Notes: generated from the sequence alone by a model not told the origin. Positions 31,509-39,536 are shown, numbered from the stretch's first letter. The stretch is DNA of 64,000 nucleotides from an uncultured Lachnospiraceae bacterium (GCA_910586255.1 CAJUHR010000006.1:62001-126000), one strand, 5' to 3'. Program-made: numbers and translations.

Positions 31509-33500
31509 ATGCGGCAGTATAGTATTGACAACAAGGATCAAAAAGCATATCCGTTTGGGCTCACAAGTGTAGATGGGGGGATTCATGTCTCCGTGGCAGC
31601 GGAGGCAGAGAGCTGTAGTCTGGTTTTGTTTACGCCATCAGCATCACATATTATGGACGGGGAGCCGGAGAATCAGGAAAAGGAGCAACCGATTTTTTTA
31701 AAGATTCCTTTTCCAAAAGAGAGCCGGGTGGGAAATGTGTGGGAGATGACGGTTCTGGGAAAGAATCTGGATCGTCTGGAATATGCCTTTGAGGCAGACA
31801 AAAGACTGTTTAGCGATCCCTACGGACGTGTTTTTACGGGGCAGGAGGAGTGGGGGAAAACGGAACAGATCCATTCCCTTTTGCGGTGTCCTGTGCATCA
31901 GGAGGAGTTTGACTGGGAGGGAGACAGGCCTCTTAGAATTCCCTATGAGGAGTGTATTGTCTACCGGGCTCATGTCAGGGGATTCACCAGACATGCCTCG
32001 TCCGGTGTGAAGGATAAGGGAACCTTCCGGGGCATTGCGGAGAAGATTCCCTACATGAAGGAGCTGGGAATTACCACCCTGGAGCTGATGCCGGTGGCAG
32101 AGTTTCAGGAAGTGATGACAGCCGAGTTAAGGGGAGGTCCCAGACAGAAAACGGAGGCCACCGGAAAGCTTAATTACTGGGGGTACGGCCCGGCCATGAA
32201 CGGCGCGCCCAAGGCATCCTACAGCGGAAAAAAGCGCAGGCCGGATGTGGAGTTTAAAAGCCTGGTGAAGGCTCTCCACAAGGCCGGAATCGAGTTGGTG
32301 GCGGAGCTTTACTTTACCGGGGAGGAGTCTCCGGCGTATGTGCTGGATATGGCGCGCCGCTGGGTGCGCGAATACCATCTGGACGGTATTCATCTGGTGG
32401 GAACGGCGCCAATGGAGCTTTTGGCTCAGGATTCTTACCTGGCGGGAACAAAGCTGTGGGCGTCCTCCTGGGAGGATAAAGGGAAAGCGGCAAGGGTCAG
32501 AACCCTCGGCGAATACAATGACGGATTTCTCATAGACATGCGCCGGGTTCTCAAAGGGGATGAGGGCCAGATGAGCCAGCTGGCGCTGCGCTCCAGGCGC
32601 AATCCTGAGGGCTGGGGCGTGATCAATTATCTGGCGGGCACCAATGGCTTTACCCTGATGGATCTGGTCAGCTATGATCAGAAGCACAATGAGGACAATG
32701 GAGAACAGAACCAGGACGGCACCAGCTATAATTACAGCTGGAACTGCGGGGCGGAGGGGCCGGTCCGCAAAAAGAAGATTCTGGAGCTGAGAAAGCAGCA
32801 GCTATATAACGGGCTTCTCCTTCTGTTTCTCAGTCAGGGAACACCCCTTTTGATGGCCGGAGACGAGTTTGGCAATTCCCAGAATGGAAACAACAATGCC
32901 TACTGTCAGGACAATGCAATTTCCTGGCTTAATTGGGGACTTTTAAAAAAGAATAAGGACCTGTTTGAGTTCGTAAAATATGTGATTGCCTTTAGAAAGG
33001 CTCATCCGGTATTTCACGGAAGCACACAGCCCCGTATGATGGATTATAAGGCTTGCGGCTATCCGGATGTGTCCTACCATGGCGTGCGGGCCTGGGTTCC
33101 GGAATTTGACAGCTTCCGGCGCCAGCTTGGGATTTTATACTGGGGCCAGTATGGGACAAAATCCGATGGGACAAAAGACGACAATTTTTTTGTGGCATAT
33201 AACATGCATTGGGAGCCCCATTCCTTTGCCCTGCCTCACCTGCCGGGGGGGATGGGATGGCACGTGGCCTTTGATACGGGAAATATAAAGGATAACGGAT
33301 ATGCCGAGCCGGGGCAGGAGCCGGAGACTGCCGACCAGAGGCAGATTATGGTGCCGTCCAGGACTATCCTCGTGCTGATTGGGAAAAAGATGAGGGAAAA
33401 GGCGAAGGTAATAAAAAAGCCGGCAGACGATCCGAAAGTGGCCACGGGACAGAGGGAGAATGTGCCGGAGACAAAGGAGGAGACGGATGCACACATTTGA
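31509..33500 (+). CDS. isoamylase/GlgX-like GH13 protein lacking the catalytic triad (pseudoenzyme)
   Basis: 663 residues, uninterrupted. An N-terminal beta domain is followed by a GH13 barrel of the debranching type: ECIVYRAHVRGFTRHASSGV, IAEKIPYMKELGITTLELMP and the hallmark GDEFGNSQNGNNNAYCQDN. The four catalytic regions, however, are all altered. Region I LDVVYNHT is replaced by VAELYFTG; region II DGFRFD reads DGIHLV, so the nucleophile position is Val297; region III AEPW reads ASSW, putting Ser319 at the acid position; region IV AHDG reads GTNG, with Asn379 for the Asp. Normal hydrolysis is thus not expected. The fold and an overlap with mazG (33487-33500) indicate a maintained gene; it may bind glycogen or regulate. 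The C terminus is a charged tail. Confidence 0.88.
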   Translation: MRQYSIDNKDQKAYPFGLTSVDGGIHVSVAAEAESCSLVLFTPSASHIMDGEPENQEKEQPIFLKIPFPKESRVGNVWEMTVLGKNLDRLEYAFEADKRLFSDPYGRVFTGQEEWGKTEQIHSLLRCPVHQEEFDWEGDRPLRIPYEECIVYRAHVRGFTRHASSGVKDKGTFRGIAEKIPYMKELGITTLELMPVAEFQEVMTAELRGGPRQKTEATGKLNYWGYGPAMNGAPKASYSGKKRRPDVEFKSLVKALHKAGIELVAELYFTGEESPAYVLDMARRWVREYHLDGIHLVGTAPMELLAQDSYLAGTKLWASSWEDKGKAARVRTLGEYNDGFLIDMRRVLKGDEGQMSQLALRSRRNPEGWGVINYLAGTNGFTLMDLVSYDQKHNEDNGEQNQDGTSYNYSWNCGAEGPVRKKKILELRKQQLYNGLLLLFLSQGTPLLMAGDEFGNSQNGNNNAYCQDNAISWLNWGLLKKNKDLFEFVKYVIAFRKAHPVFHGSTQPRMMDYKACGYPDVSYHGVRAWVPEFDSFRRQLGILYWGQYGTKSDGTKDDNFFVAYNMHWEPHSFALPHLPGGMGWHVAFDTGNIKDNGYAEPGQEPETADQRQIMVPSRTILVLIGKKMREKAKVIKKPADDPKVATGQRENVPETKEETDAHI

Positions 33501-33867
33501 GGAGTTTGTATCAGTAGTGGAGACCCTGCGCTCAGAGAAGGGCTGTTCATGGGACAGAAAGCAGACCTTTGAGAGCTTAAAGCCCTGTCTTAAGGAGGAG
33601 ACCGGTGAGGTTGTGGAGGCCATAGACCATAAGGATATGGAGAATTTGCGCGAGGAGCTGGGGGATCTTTTGTTTCATGTGGTGATGTACAGCCAGATTG
33701 CCAAGGAGCAGGGGTACTTTGGGCTGGAGGATGTGGTGGACACCGTATGCGAGAAAATGATCCGCCGCCATCCCCATGTGTTCGGGGACAGGAAGGCTCT
33801 TTCCCCGGAGGAAAGCCTGAATTTGTGGAATGAGATTAAAAAGCAGGAAAAAAACAAAAAACCTTGA
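33487..33867 (+). CDS. mazG: MazG-family nucleotide pyrophosphohydrolase (single domain)
   Basis: Hydrolyses nucleoside triphosphates to monophosphates, probably cleaning damaged nucleotides. 126 residues, one MazG domain. Signature residues: LRSEKGCSWDRKQTFESLKP, the metal-binding EExxE pattern in LKEETGEVVEAI and REELGDLLFHVVMYSQIA, and RRHPHVFGD. AAGGAGG lies just before ATG 33487, inside the end of the preceding gene, so the two overlap by 14 bases. It opens the conserved Firmicute block that continues with hup. Confidence 0.94.
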   Translation: MHTFEEFVSVVETLRSEKGCSWDRKQTFESLKPCLKEETGEVVEAIDHKDMENLREELGDLLFHVVMYSQIAKEQGYFGLEDVVDTVCEKMIRRHPHVFGDRKALSPEESLNLWNEIKKQEKNKKP

Positions 33868-33892
33868 CAAACAGTAGCAAAACAGATATAAA
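33864..33892 (+). promoter_or_regulatory. strong promoter of hup
   Basis: TTGACA (33864-33869), 17 bases, TATAAA (33887-33892), overlapping the mazG stop and about 70 bases before hup. Confidence 0.75.
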
Positions 33893-33958
33893 TTGTAGAG
33901 TATACTATTTCAAGGTAGCGGCAAGAGCGGTACCGGATGATTTTTAGGAGGAATAAAC

Positions 33959-34234
33959 ATGAATAAGACTGAATTGATAGCAGCAATTGCAGAGCAGGCA
34001 GAAATCTCCAGAAAGGATGCGGAAGCAGCGCTGAAAGCTTTTACGGATGTTGTGTCTGCAGCTTTAAAGGATGGTGATAAAGTACAGTTGGTTGGGTTTG
34101 GTACATTTGAGGTTTCTGAGAGAGCGGCCAGAGAGGGAAGAAATCCCCGGACCGGCGAGACCATGCCGATTGAGGCCTGCAAGAGCCCCAAGTTCAAACC
34201 GGGTAAAGCATTAAAGGATATGGTTAACGAATAA
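33959..34234 (+). CDS. hup: DNA-binding protein HU
   Basis: Dimeric histone-like protein that bends and compacts DNA. 91 residues: MNKTELIAAIAEQAEISRKD at the start, the central VQLVGFGTFEVSERAAREG, then the DNA-contact arm GRNPRTGETMPIEACKSPKF and PGKALKDMVNE. TTAGGAGG gives a strong ribosome site and the promoter is near consensus, as expected for an abundant protein. The next gene, rqcP, begins three bases after the stop. Confidence 0.97.
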   Translation: MNKTELIAAIAEQAEISRKDAEAALKAFTDVVSAALKDGDKVQLVGFGTFEVSERAAREGRNPRTGETMPIEACKSPKFKPGKALKDMVNE

Positions 34235-34237
34235 TCA

Positions 34238-34477
34238 ATGAGACTGGATAAATATTTAAAAGTGTCTCGCCTGATAAAGCGCCGAACAGTGGCCAATGAG
34301 GCCTGTGACGCAGGGCGGGTCTTGGTGAATGGAAAGGCTGCCAGGGCATCGGTGAGTGTCAAGGCGGGAGATATTATAGAGATACAGTTTGGCACCAGCT
34401 CCGTCAAGGTGGAGGTGCTGGATGTTCAGGAGACCGTCCGCAAGGATGACGCCAAGGAGCTGTACCGGTATCTGTAG
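34238..34477 (+). CDS. rqcP: S4-domain RNA-binding protein RqcP (YabO / Hsp15-like)
   Basis: 79 residues forming one S4 RNA-binding fold: MRLDKYLKVSRLIKRRTVAN, the AGRVLVNGKAARAS loop and VKAGDIIEIQFG. In Bacillus the equivalent works in ribosome-associated quality control, helping add Ala tails to stalled peptides on the 50S subunit. Start codon lies three bases after hup. Its place between hup and yabP is the usual Firmicute order. Confidence 0.94.
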   Translation: MRLDKYLKVSRLIKRRTVANEACDAGRVLVNGKAARASVSVKAGDIIEIQFGTSSVKVEVLDVQETVRKDDAKELYRYL

Positions 34478-34553
34478 GCAAAATGAAGCAGTGAGGACAG
34501 CAGCTTAAGACTGACCGGGCGGTTGAGAGAGGAATAATAAAAGAGATCTCCTC

Positions 34554-34582
34554 ATATATTGAAACCAGGTGTTTCGTATAGC
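34554..34582 (+). promoter_or_regulatory. candidate sigma-E promoter of yabP-yabQ
   Basis: ATATATT (34554-34560), 14 bases, CGTATAGC (34575-34582). The -35 fits kmATATT; the -10 keeps C-TA-A of CATACAnT. It lies directly before the yabP ribosome site. yabP and yabQ are sigma-E genes in Bacillus. Confidence 0.5.
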
Positions 34583-34597
34583 AGGAGGTCTTTTTGC

Positions 34598-34882
34598 ATG
34601 GAGGAAAAATCGGGAAACCGTCCCCACGCCTGTTTTCTGCAGAACCGTGCTGCAGCGAATCTGACAGGGGTGCGGGAGGTAGTGTCGTTTGATGAGAACC
34701 AGGTGGTTATGGACACGGATCTGGGGCTTTTGACCCTGAAGGGGAAGGATCTCCATGTGAGCCGCCTCTCGGTGGAAAAGGGAGAGGTGGATGTGACAGG
34801 CACAGTGGACAGCATGGTCTATTCCTCCAATGAGGCGTACCGCAAGGCAGGACAGTCATTTTTCGTCCGGCTGTTCCGATAG
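34598..34882 (+). CDS. yabP: sporulation protein YabP
   Basis: 94 residues with the YabP fold: NRAAANLTGVREVVSFDENQ followed by VVMDTDLGLLTLKGKDLHVS and LSVEKGEVDVTGTVDSMVYS. In Bacillus it is made in the mother cell and is needed for proper spore formation, together with YabQ. The ATG at 34598 has AGGAGG nine bases upstream; an earlier in-frame ATG at 34559 has no ribosome site and would overlap the sigma-E-like promoter. Confidence 0.93.
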   Translation: MEEKSGNRPHACFLQNRAAANLTGVREVVSFDENQVVMDTDLGLLTLKGKDLHVSRLSVEKGEVDVTGTVDSMVYSSNEAYRKAGQSFFVRLFR

Positions 34883-34897
34883 GGAAGGGGCATAAGA

Positions 34898-35242
34898 ATG
34901 AGTCCCGGTATTCATTTTGAGGCAAGGCTTTTGGTGATGGGTATGGCCACAGGCGCTCTGCTCATGGCTCTTTATGATGTTTTAAGGGGATTTCGGGCAG
35001 TGGTCCGCCATGGGTGGCTGTGGGTGGGGGTAGAAGATCTGGTTTACTGGATTTTTGCGGGTTTTACGGTGTTTTACCTCCTGTATCGTGAAAATGACGG
35101 GGCTCTGCGGCTTTACGTCATAGGAACCGTGCTGCTGTCCATGGTTGTATACGACCGACTGTGTAGCGGGTTTTTCCGAAAAGTGTTGAAAAAGATCAGC
35201 AGATGCTTTAGAATAAGGTTATCAAAACGGAACCGAAGATAA
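34898..35242 (+). CDS. yabQ: spore cortex biosynthesis protein YabQ
   Basis: 114 residues, mostly membrane: three helices at roughly 8-28 (LLVMGMATGALLMALYDVL), 43-62 (VEDLVYWIFAGFTVFYLLYR) and 68-86, then a strongly basic tail (KKISRCFRIRLSKRNRR). This matches YabQ, an integral protein of the outer forespore membrane needed for cortex formation. It follows yabP by 15 bases; GAAGGGG gives the ribosome site. Confidence 0.92.
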   Translation: MSPGIHFEARLLVMGMATGALLMALYDVLRGFRAVVRHGWLWVGVEDLVYWIFAGFTVFYLLYRENDGALRLYVIGTVLLSMVVYDRLCSGFFRKVLKKISRCFRIRLSKRNRR

Positions 35243-35278
35243 GTGGCAGAAGAACAGGGAACTTTGACAGGTGGGTTT

Positions 35279-35611
35279 ATGAGAATGACTGGCAATACAA
35301 AAAAGACAGCAAAAAAGAAGAAAAAGGACCGTTGGGGCAACCGGATTGCAATCGTGGGGATCACACTGGTCGTGTTCTGTTTGGGAGTGGTGGTCAATGT
35401 CAGAATCGCATCCATGGAAAAAAAGGATCAGGAGTATCAGGAGCGGGAGGCGCTCTTGCAGCAGCAGTATGACCGGGAGCTTAACCGGGCGGAGGACTTA
35501 AAGGATTATGAGGTATATGTACAGACTAAGCAGTATATAGAAGAGGTGGCAAAGCAGAAGCTGGGGCTGGTAAAGCCGGATGAGATTTTACTAAAGCCGT
35601 CTCCGAAATAG
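35279..35611 (+). CDS. divIC: septum formation initiator (DivIC/FtsB-like)
   Basis: About 110 residues: Lys-rich cytoplasmic start, one membrane helix (RIAIVGITLVVFCLGVVVNV), then an external coiled coil (KKDQEYQEREALLQQQYDRE) and the KLGLVKPDEI motif shared by DivIC/FtsL-type proteins. It would act with FtsL and DivIB in the division septum. An in-frame GTG at 35243, directly after the yabQ stop, would add 12 residues; AGGTGGG before the ATG at 35279 makes this start more likely, but the choice is not certain. Confidence 0.88.
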   Translation: MRMTGNTKKTAKKKKKDRWGNRIAIVGITLVVFCLGVVVNVRIASMEKKDQEYQEREALLQQQYDRELNRAEDLKDYEVYVQTKQYIEEVAKQKLGLVKPDEILLKPSPK

Positions 35612-35696
35612 CAGGGAATTTTGGCGCCGGAAATTAAAATTGCAGGGCATACAATCCTCTCCTGCCGCATATAATGTGGCTTAGGAGGGGATTTTT

Positions 35697-37112
35697 GTGT
35701 GGAGACGAACAAAGCGCCGGGATATGGCGGATGTGAATGTATATACGGCCAGCCGTCTGGGCGAGATGGCCCGCTCTCTGGGAATTCTGGCAAGGTCCTG
35801 CCAGGACAATATGGACAGCAATCCGGGGCTGACCAGAGAGGATGCCCTGGCAGCCATGCAGATGTCGGCGGCCATGGTGTGCGGCGACTGCAGCCGGTGC
35901 AACTTATACAGCGACAGCAAAAAGGAAGACAGTTATTATCTGTATTACCTTTTAAGAGCATTTGAACAGAAGGGGAGGGTGGAGTTTGAGGACATGCCCC
36001 GGTTCTTTCTGGAGACCTGCAGAAGACGGGAGGACTATGTGGCTCAGCTGAACCGGAATTTGGGGCGTGCCACCATGAATCTGGAATGGAAGAATCGCTT
36101 TTTGGAAAGCCGGGATACGGTGATGGTGCAGTTTCGGGAGCTGGCTGTGATTCTGGAAGAGTTTGCCCATCAGATGGAACAGGCATCGGACATTACGGAG
36201 TCCAAAGGGGAAGCCGTAAAGCGCGTATTCCGCCAACATCATATGGTGGTGGAGAATCTTTTGCTTTTAGAGCATGAGAACCGGCAGAGGGAGGCATATC
36301 TGACCGTTCGCACCGTCAACGGGCGGTGCGTGACGGCCCGGGAAGCGGCGGAGCTTTTGGGACATGCCATGGGAAATAAGGAATGGTATGCCCCCAGGGA
36401 CACCAGGGCGTTAGTGACAAGGCAGACAGCCACCATACATTTTTCCGAGGCGGGACGATACCGGATGATGTATGGCATGGCTCATTTGCCCCGGGAGGGG
36501 GAGGTTTTGTCCGGGGATAATTATACATATTCAGAGGAAATACCGGGCCAGGTGATCATGAGTGTGTCGGATGGCATGGGAAGCGGAGAACAGGCCTTTA
36601 CAGAGAGCCGGCGGGTGGTGGAGCTGGCCGAACAGCTTTTAGAAACGGGATTTTCCGCCCGAGCGGCCCTTAAGATGGTCAATACGGTTTTGATGCTGAC
36701 CGGGGAGGAGCAGCATCCGGCCACTCTGGATCTGTGCTGTGTGGATCTTCACACAGGCGTGCTGGAGGCCATGAAGCTGGGAGCTGTGGCCACCTTTGTG
36801 TTAAACGGCAAAGGGGTGGAGGTTTTGGAGGCCGGGGAGGTTCCTGCCGGTGTTCTGGGAGATGTGGAGCCGGTGCTTCTGTCAAAAAAGCTGTGGGACG
36901 GGGACCGGATTATCATGGTGACAGACGGTGTGCTGGAGGCCTGCCCGGGTGAAAATAAAGAGGGGAGCCTTGGGGAGTATATAGAGAGTATGAATGTGGG
37001 AAGCGTGCAGAAAATGGCGGATGAGATATTGGAGTTTGCCGCCAGCCACTGTGAGAAGGAGATACCACGGGATGATATGATGGTGCTGGTGGGAGGAATC
37101 TGGAAAAGGTGA
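35697..37112 (+). CDS. spoIIE: SpoIIE-family PP2C phosphatase, short form without membrane domain
   Basis: 471 residues. The C-terminal about 210 residues are a PP2C/SpoIIE phosphatase domain with VSDGMGSGEQAF, NTVLMLTG, LDLCCVDLHTG and VTDGVLEACPG and the late DDMMVLVGGIW; in Bacillus SpoIIE dephosphorylates SpoIIAA to release sigma-F. The N-terminal part has the SpoIIE central features, a CGDCSRC motif near residue 62 and a helical region. The ten-helix membrane segment of the 827-residue Bacillus protein is missing; no hydrophobic stretch precedes the GTG start, which has AGGAGGGG upstream. Position between divIC and tilS is the normal spoIIE locus. Confidence 0.88.
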   Translation: MWRRTKRRDMADVNVYTASRLGEMARSLGILARSCQDNMDSNPGLTREDALAAMQMSAAMVCGDCSRCNLYSDSKKEDSYYLYYLLRAFEQKGRVEFEDMPRFFLETCRRREDYVAQLNRNLGRATMNLEWKNRFLESRDTVMVQFRELAVILEEFAHQMEQASDITESKGEAVKRVFRQHHMVVENLLLLEHENRQREAYLTVRTVNGRCVTAREAAELLGHAMGNKEWYAPRDTRALVTRQTATIHFSEAGRYRMMYGMAHLPREGEVLSGDNYTYSEEIPGQVIMSVSDGMGSGEQAFTESRRVVELAEQLLETGFSARAALKMVNTVLMLTGEEQHPATLDLCCVDLHTGVLEAMKLGAVATFVLNGKGVEVLEAGEVPAGVLGDVEPVLLSKKLWDGDRIIMVTDGVLEACPGENKEGSLGEYIESMNVGSVQKMADEILEFAASHCEKEIPRDDMMVLVGGIWKR

Positions 37113-37121
37113 GAGTGGCCG

Positions 37122-37163
37122 CCATGCAGGAGGAGAGGGTCCTGCATGGGGGTGCTTTTTTTG
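37122..37163 (+). terminator. terminator-like hairpin after spoIIE
   Basis: CCATGCAGGA (37122-37131) pairs perfectly with TCCTGCATGG (37140-37149); after GGGTGC comes a run of seven T. Confidence 0.7.
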
Positions 37164-37443
37164 TTTGCGGAGGGTCCCCAATTCCGGTTGTGCTGCTCTT
37201 TCCCGGGAGCAATGGATGCAGGAGGGGATGGATTGGTAGGGCAGATTGGTGAGGCAAGCTTTCCGCCCCTCTTCCAAGGCGTGCCTCTCAGATTGCAAAA
37301 GAGAGTGAGTTTACCGTGGGGGGGGGGGAAATGAGTTGCAAGGTTGGAAAAATGCGGGTATAGTTATTAAGCAGAGGGATATGTGGATGGAGGTTGGTGG
37401 GAGAATGGATGGAAAGAGTGAGGAGAAAGGTGGTGGAGGGCAT
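37164..37443 (+). other. non-coding gap before tilS with a G11 tract and purine-rich DNA
   Basis: No convincing gene. It contains an uninterrupted run of eleven G (37318-37328) and, from about 37365, strongly purine-biased sequence leading into tilS. Short open frames here lack ribosome sites or family traits. A promoter could not be assigned. Confidence 0.6.
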
Positions 37444-39018
37444 ATGGGGTTTGAGGACAGGGTTTGGGGGTTTGTGAGAGAAAAGGAAATGTTAAAGCCT
37501 GGGGACCGGGTGGTGGTGGCTTTGTCGGGCGGGGCGGATTCGGTCTGCCTTTTGACGGTGCTGCGGGAGAACCGGATGGGTCTGAGGCTGCGGGCGGTTC
37601 ATGTGCATCATGGGATCCGAGGGAATGAGGCGGACCGGGACGCGGACTTTGTCCGGGGGCTTTGTGGGAGAATGGGAGTGCCTCTGGAGGTGGTGTACCG
37701 GGATGTGCCGGGATTTGGGGAAAAATACGGCCTTTCGCTGGAGGAGGCGGGAAGAATGCTTCGGTATGAGGCTCTGGAGAATGTGGCGCGGGAATGGGAG
37801 AGGGGAGAAGGTGGAGAAGAAGATCGGAGAGAAGAGCGGTTAAAGGGGGAGAGGGGGGAAAAAGAGCGGAAAGAAGGGGATAAGAGAAGGCGGTCTGTGT
37901 GGATTGCTCTGGCTCATCACAGGGATGACAGTGTGGAGACGATTCTTCACCATCTTTTCCGCGGCAGCGGCCTTAGAGGGTTGGGAGGGATCCGACCGGT
38001 TCAGGGGAATCGGATCCGTCCTCTTTTGGGGGTGGGAAAGCAGGAAATATTGGAATATCTGCAGGCAAAAGGGGGGAAGTGGTGTGAGGATTCTACCAAT
38101 GAATCAAAGGATTATACCCGCAACCGGATTCGCAGAGAATTGATTCCTTATATAACCGGCAGAATTAACCGGCAGGCAGTGGATAATGTGCTGCGAGCCG
38201 GGGAGATTTTCGCACAGGCGGATCAATATCTGGCAGATCAGGCAAAAAGGGTCTGGGAGCAGTTTGGATATGAGTTAAGAGAGGGGACGGCTGTTCTGGC
38301 ATCTATGGGAGCGGAAGCCTTTTGCAGGCAGGAGCCGGTTATCCGTGCCTATCTTATCCGCCACATGTTAGATATGGCGGCTCCCGGGCAGAGGGATATC
38401 ACATCCGGGCATTTTGAACAGATAGACCGTCTGGCCCGGGGAAGGGTCGGAGGCAGCTGCAATCTTCCCGGAGGCGTGAGGGCCGTAAAGACTTACGGGG
38501 AGATTGTCGTTGGGACAGGGAGCAACTTGAACGAGAGCTTTTGCGAGAGCCAGTCCCATAAGAGAGAGCAAAGTCCGGTGACGATAGTGCTTCCGGCTTT
38601 GGGAGGGCAGCCGCTTAAGGTGGAAAACATGGAATTTCAGGTATTTTCCCGGGAGAAAGGGACAGAAATTCAAAAAAAAGAGTATACGAAATGGTTTGAC
38701 TATGATAAAATAAAAGATACGCTATCTGTCCGATACCGGCAGCCAGGAGATTTTTTGACATTGCCGGGAGGAAAGCGCAAGACATTGCGAAGGTTTCTGA
38801 TTGATGAGAAGGTTCCAAAGGAGCTTCGGGGAAGAATCCCTTTGCTGGCGGAGGGGAATCATATACTCTGGGTAGTCGGATACCGGATCAGTGAATATTA
38901 TAAAATTGTGGAAGAGACGCATACAATACTGCAGGCAAAATTTTACGGAGGAAAAGCATATGGAGGACCGGATCCGGGTACTATTGTCAGAAAAAGAAGT
39001 GAATCAGAAGATCAGTGA
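37444..39018 (+). CDS. tilS: tRNA(Ile)-lysidine synthase with a charged insertion
   Basis: Converts the wobble cytidine of the AUA-reading tRNA(Ile) to lysidine. About 524 residues. The PP-loop is VVVALSGGADSVCLL (SGGADS at 28-33), followed by RAVHVHHGIRGNEADRDADF and, later, LAHHRDDSVETILHHLFRG and the RPLLGVGKQEILEYL region; the C-terminal domain has RYRQPGDFLTLPGGKRKTLR and EKVPKELRGRIPLLA. Between the first two core blocks lies an unusual run of about 33 Glu/Arg/Lys/Gly residues (residues roughly 119-151), encoded by almost pure purine DNA. GGAGGG before ATG 37444 supports this start; 37405 is an alternative. It overlaps hpt by 59 bases. Confidence 0.92.
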   Translation: MGFEDRVWGFVREKEMLKPGDRVVVALSGGADSVCLLTVLRENRMGLRLRAVHVHHGIRGNEADRDADFVRGLCGRMGVPLEVVYRDVPGFGEKYGLSLEEAGRMLRYEALENVAREWERGEGGEEDRREERLKGERGEKERKEGDKRRRSVWIALAHHRDDSVETILHHLFRGSGLRGLGGIRPVQGNRIRPLLGVGKQEILEYLQAKGGKWCEDSTNESKDYTRNRIRRELIPYITGRINRQAVDNVLRAGEIFAQADQYLADQAKRVWEQFGYELREGTAVLASMGAEAFCRQEPVIRAYLIRHMLDMAAPGQRDITSGHFEQIDRLARGRVGGSCNLPGGVRAVKTYGEIVVGTGSNLNESFCESQSHKREQSPVTIVLPALGGQPLKVENMEFQVFSREKGTEIQKKEYTKWFDYDKIKDTLSVRYRQPGDFLTLPGGKRKTLRRFLIDEKVPKELRGRIPLLAEGNHILWVVGYRISEYYKIVEETHTILQAKFYGGKAYGGPDPGTIVRKRSESEDQ

Positions 39019-39496
39019 GATTGCAGAGCAGATCAGCAGGGATTATGAAGGAAAGTCTATTCACCTGATCTGTATTTTAAAGGGCGGTGTGTTTTTTACC
39101 TGTGAGCTGGCCAAAAGGCTTACAGTGCCGGTCAGCCTGGATTTTATGTCCGTATCCAGCTATGGAGATGACACCAAGTCCAGCGGGGTGGTCCGGATCG
39201 TCAAGGATCTGGACGAGTCGCTGAAGGGTAAGGACGTGATGATTGTGGAGGATATTATTGATTCCGGCCGCACTCTGTCCTACCTGATTGAGGTTTTAAA
39301 ACAGCGGGAGCCTGCCAGTATTCGTCTGTGTACTCTTCTGGATAAACCGGAGCGCCGGGTGAAAAAGCAGGTGAAGGTGGACTATACCTGTTTTCGGATC
39401 CCGGATGAGTTTGTGGTAGGGTATGGGCTTGATTATGCTCAGAAGTACCGTAATTTGCCCTTTATCGGAGTGGTAGAGCCGCAGCAGGGGCTTTAA
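38960..39496 (+). CDS. hpt: hypoxanthine phosphoribosyltransferase
   Basis: Salvages hypoxanthine and guanine with PRPP. 178 residues, normal length. Motifs: LICILKGGVFFTCELAKRL, SSYGDDTKSSG, the PRPP loop MIVEDIIDSGRTLSYL, and the base-binding VVGYGLDYAQKYRNLP. ACGGAGGAAAAGC precedes ATG 38960, inside the end of tilS, so translation is probably coupled. tilS-hpt-ftsH is the standard Firmicute order. Confidence 0.96.
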   Translation: MEDRIRVLLSEKEVNQKISEIAEQISRDYEGKSIHLICILKGGVFFTCELAKRLTVPVSLDFMSVSSYGDDTKSSGVVRIVKDLDESLKGKDVMIVEDIIDSGRTLSYLIEVLKQREPASIRLCTLLDKPERRVKKQVKVDYTCFRIPDEFVVGYGLDYAQKYRNLPFIGVVEPQQGL

Positions 39497-39536
39497 GGTC
39501 AGCGCGGCCGGGGCAAGGACCTGCCTGAACGGTTAT
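39496..39536. repeat. dispersed intergenic repeat, copy C
   Basis: AGGTC (39496-39500) with GACCT (39518-39522) as stem ends, inner GGTCAGCGCGG as in copy A, followed by GCCTGAACGGTTATCATGG in which TGAACGGTTAT (39526-39536) is the family end. It lies between hpt and ftsH. Confidence 0.6.

Noticed and set aside
31509..33500. The isoamylase-like gene as an ordinary glycogen debranching enzyme
   Set aside because: Catalytic Asp, Glu and Asp positions read Val, Ser and Asn, so an active hydrolase is not supported.
37146..37334. Possible 62-residue gene between spoIIE and tilS
   Set aside because: No ribosome site, starts inside the terminator hairpin, runs through the G11 tract, and shows no recognisable features.
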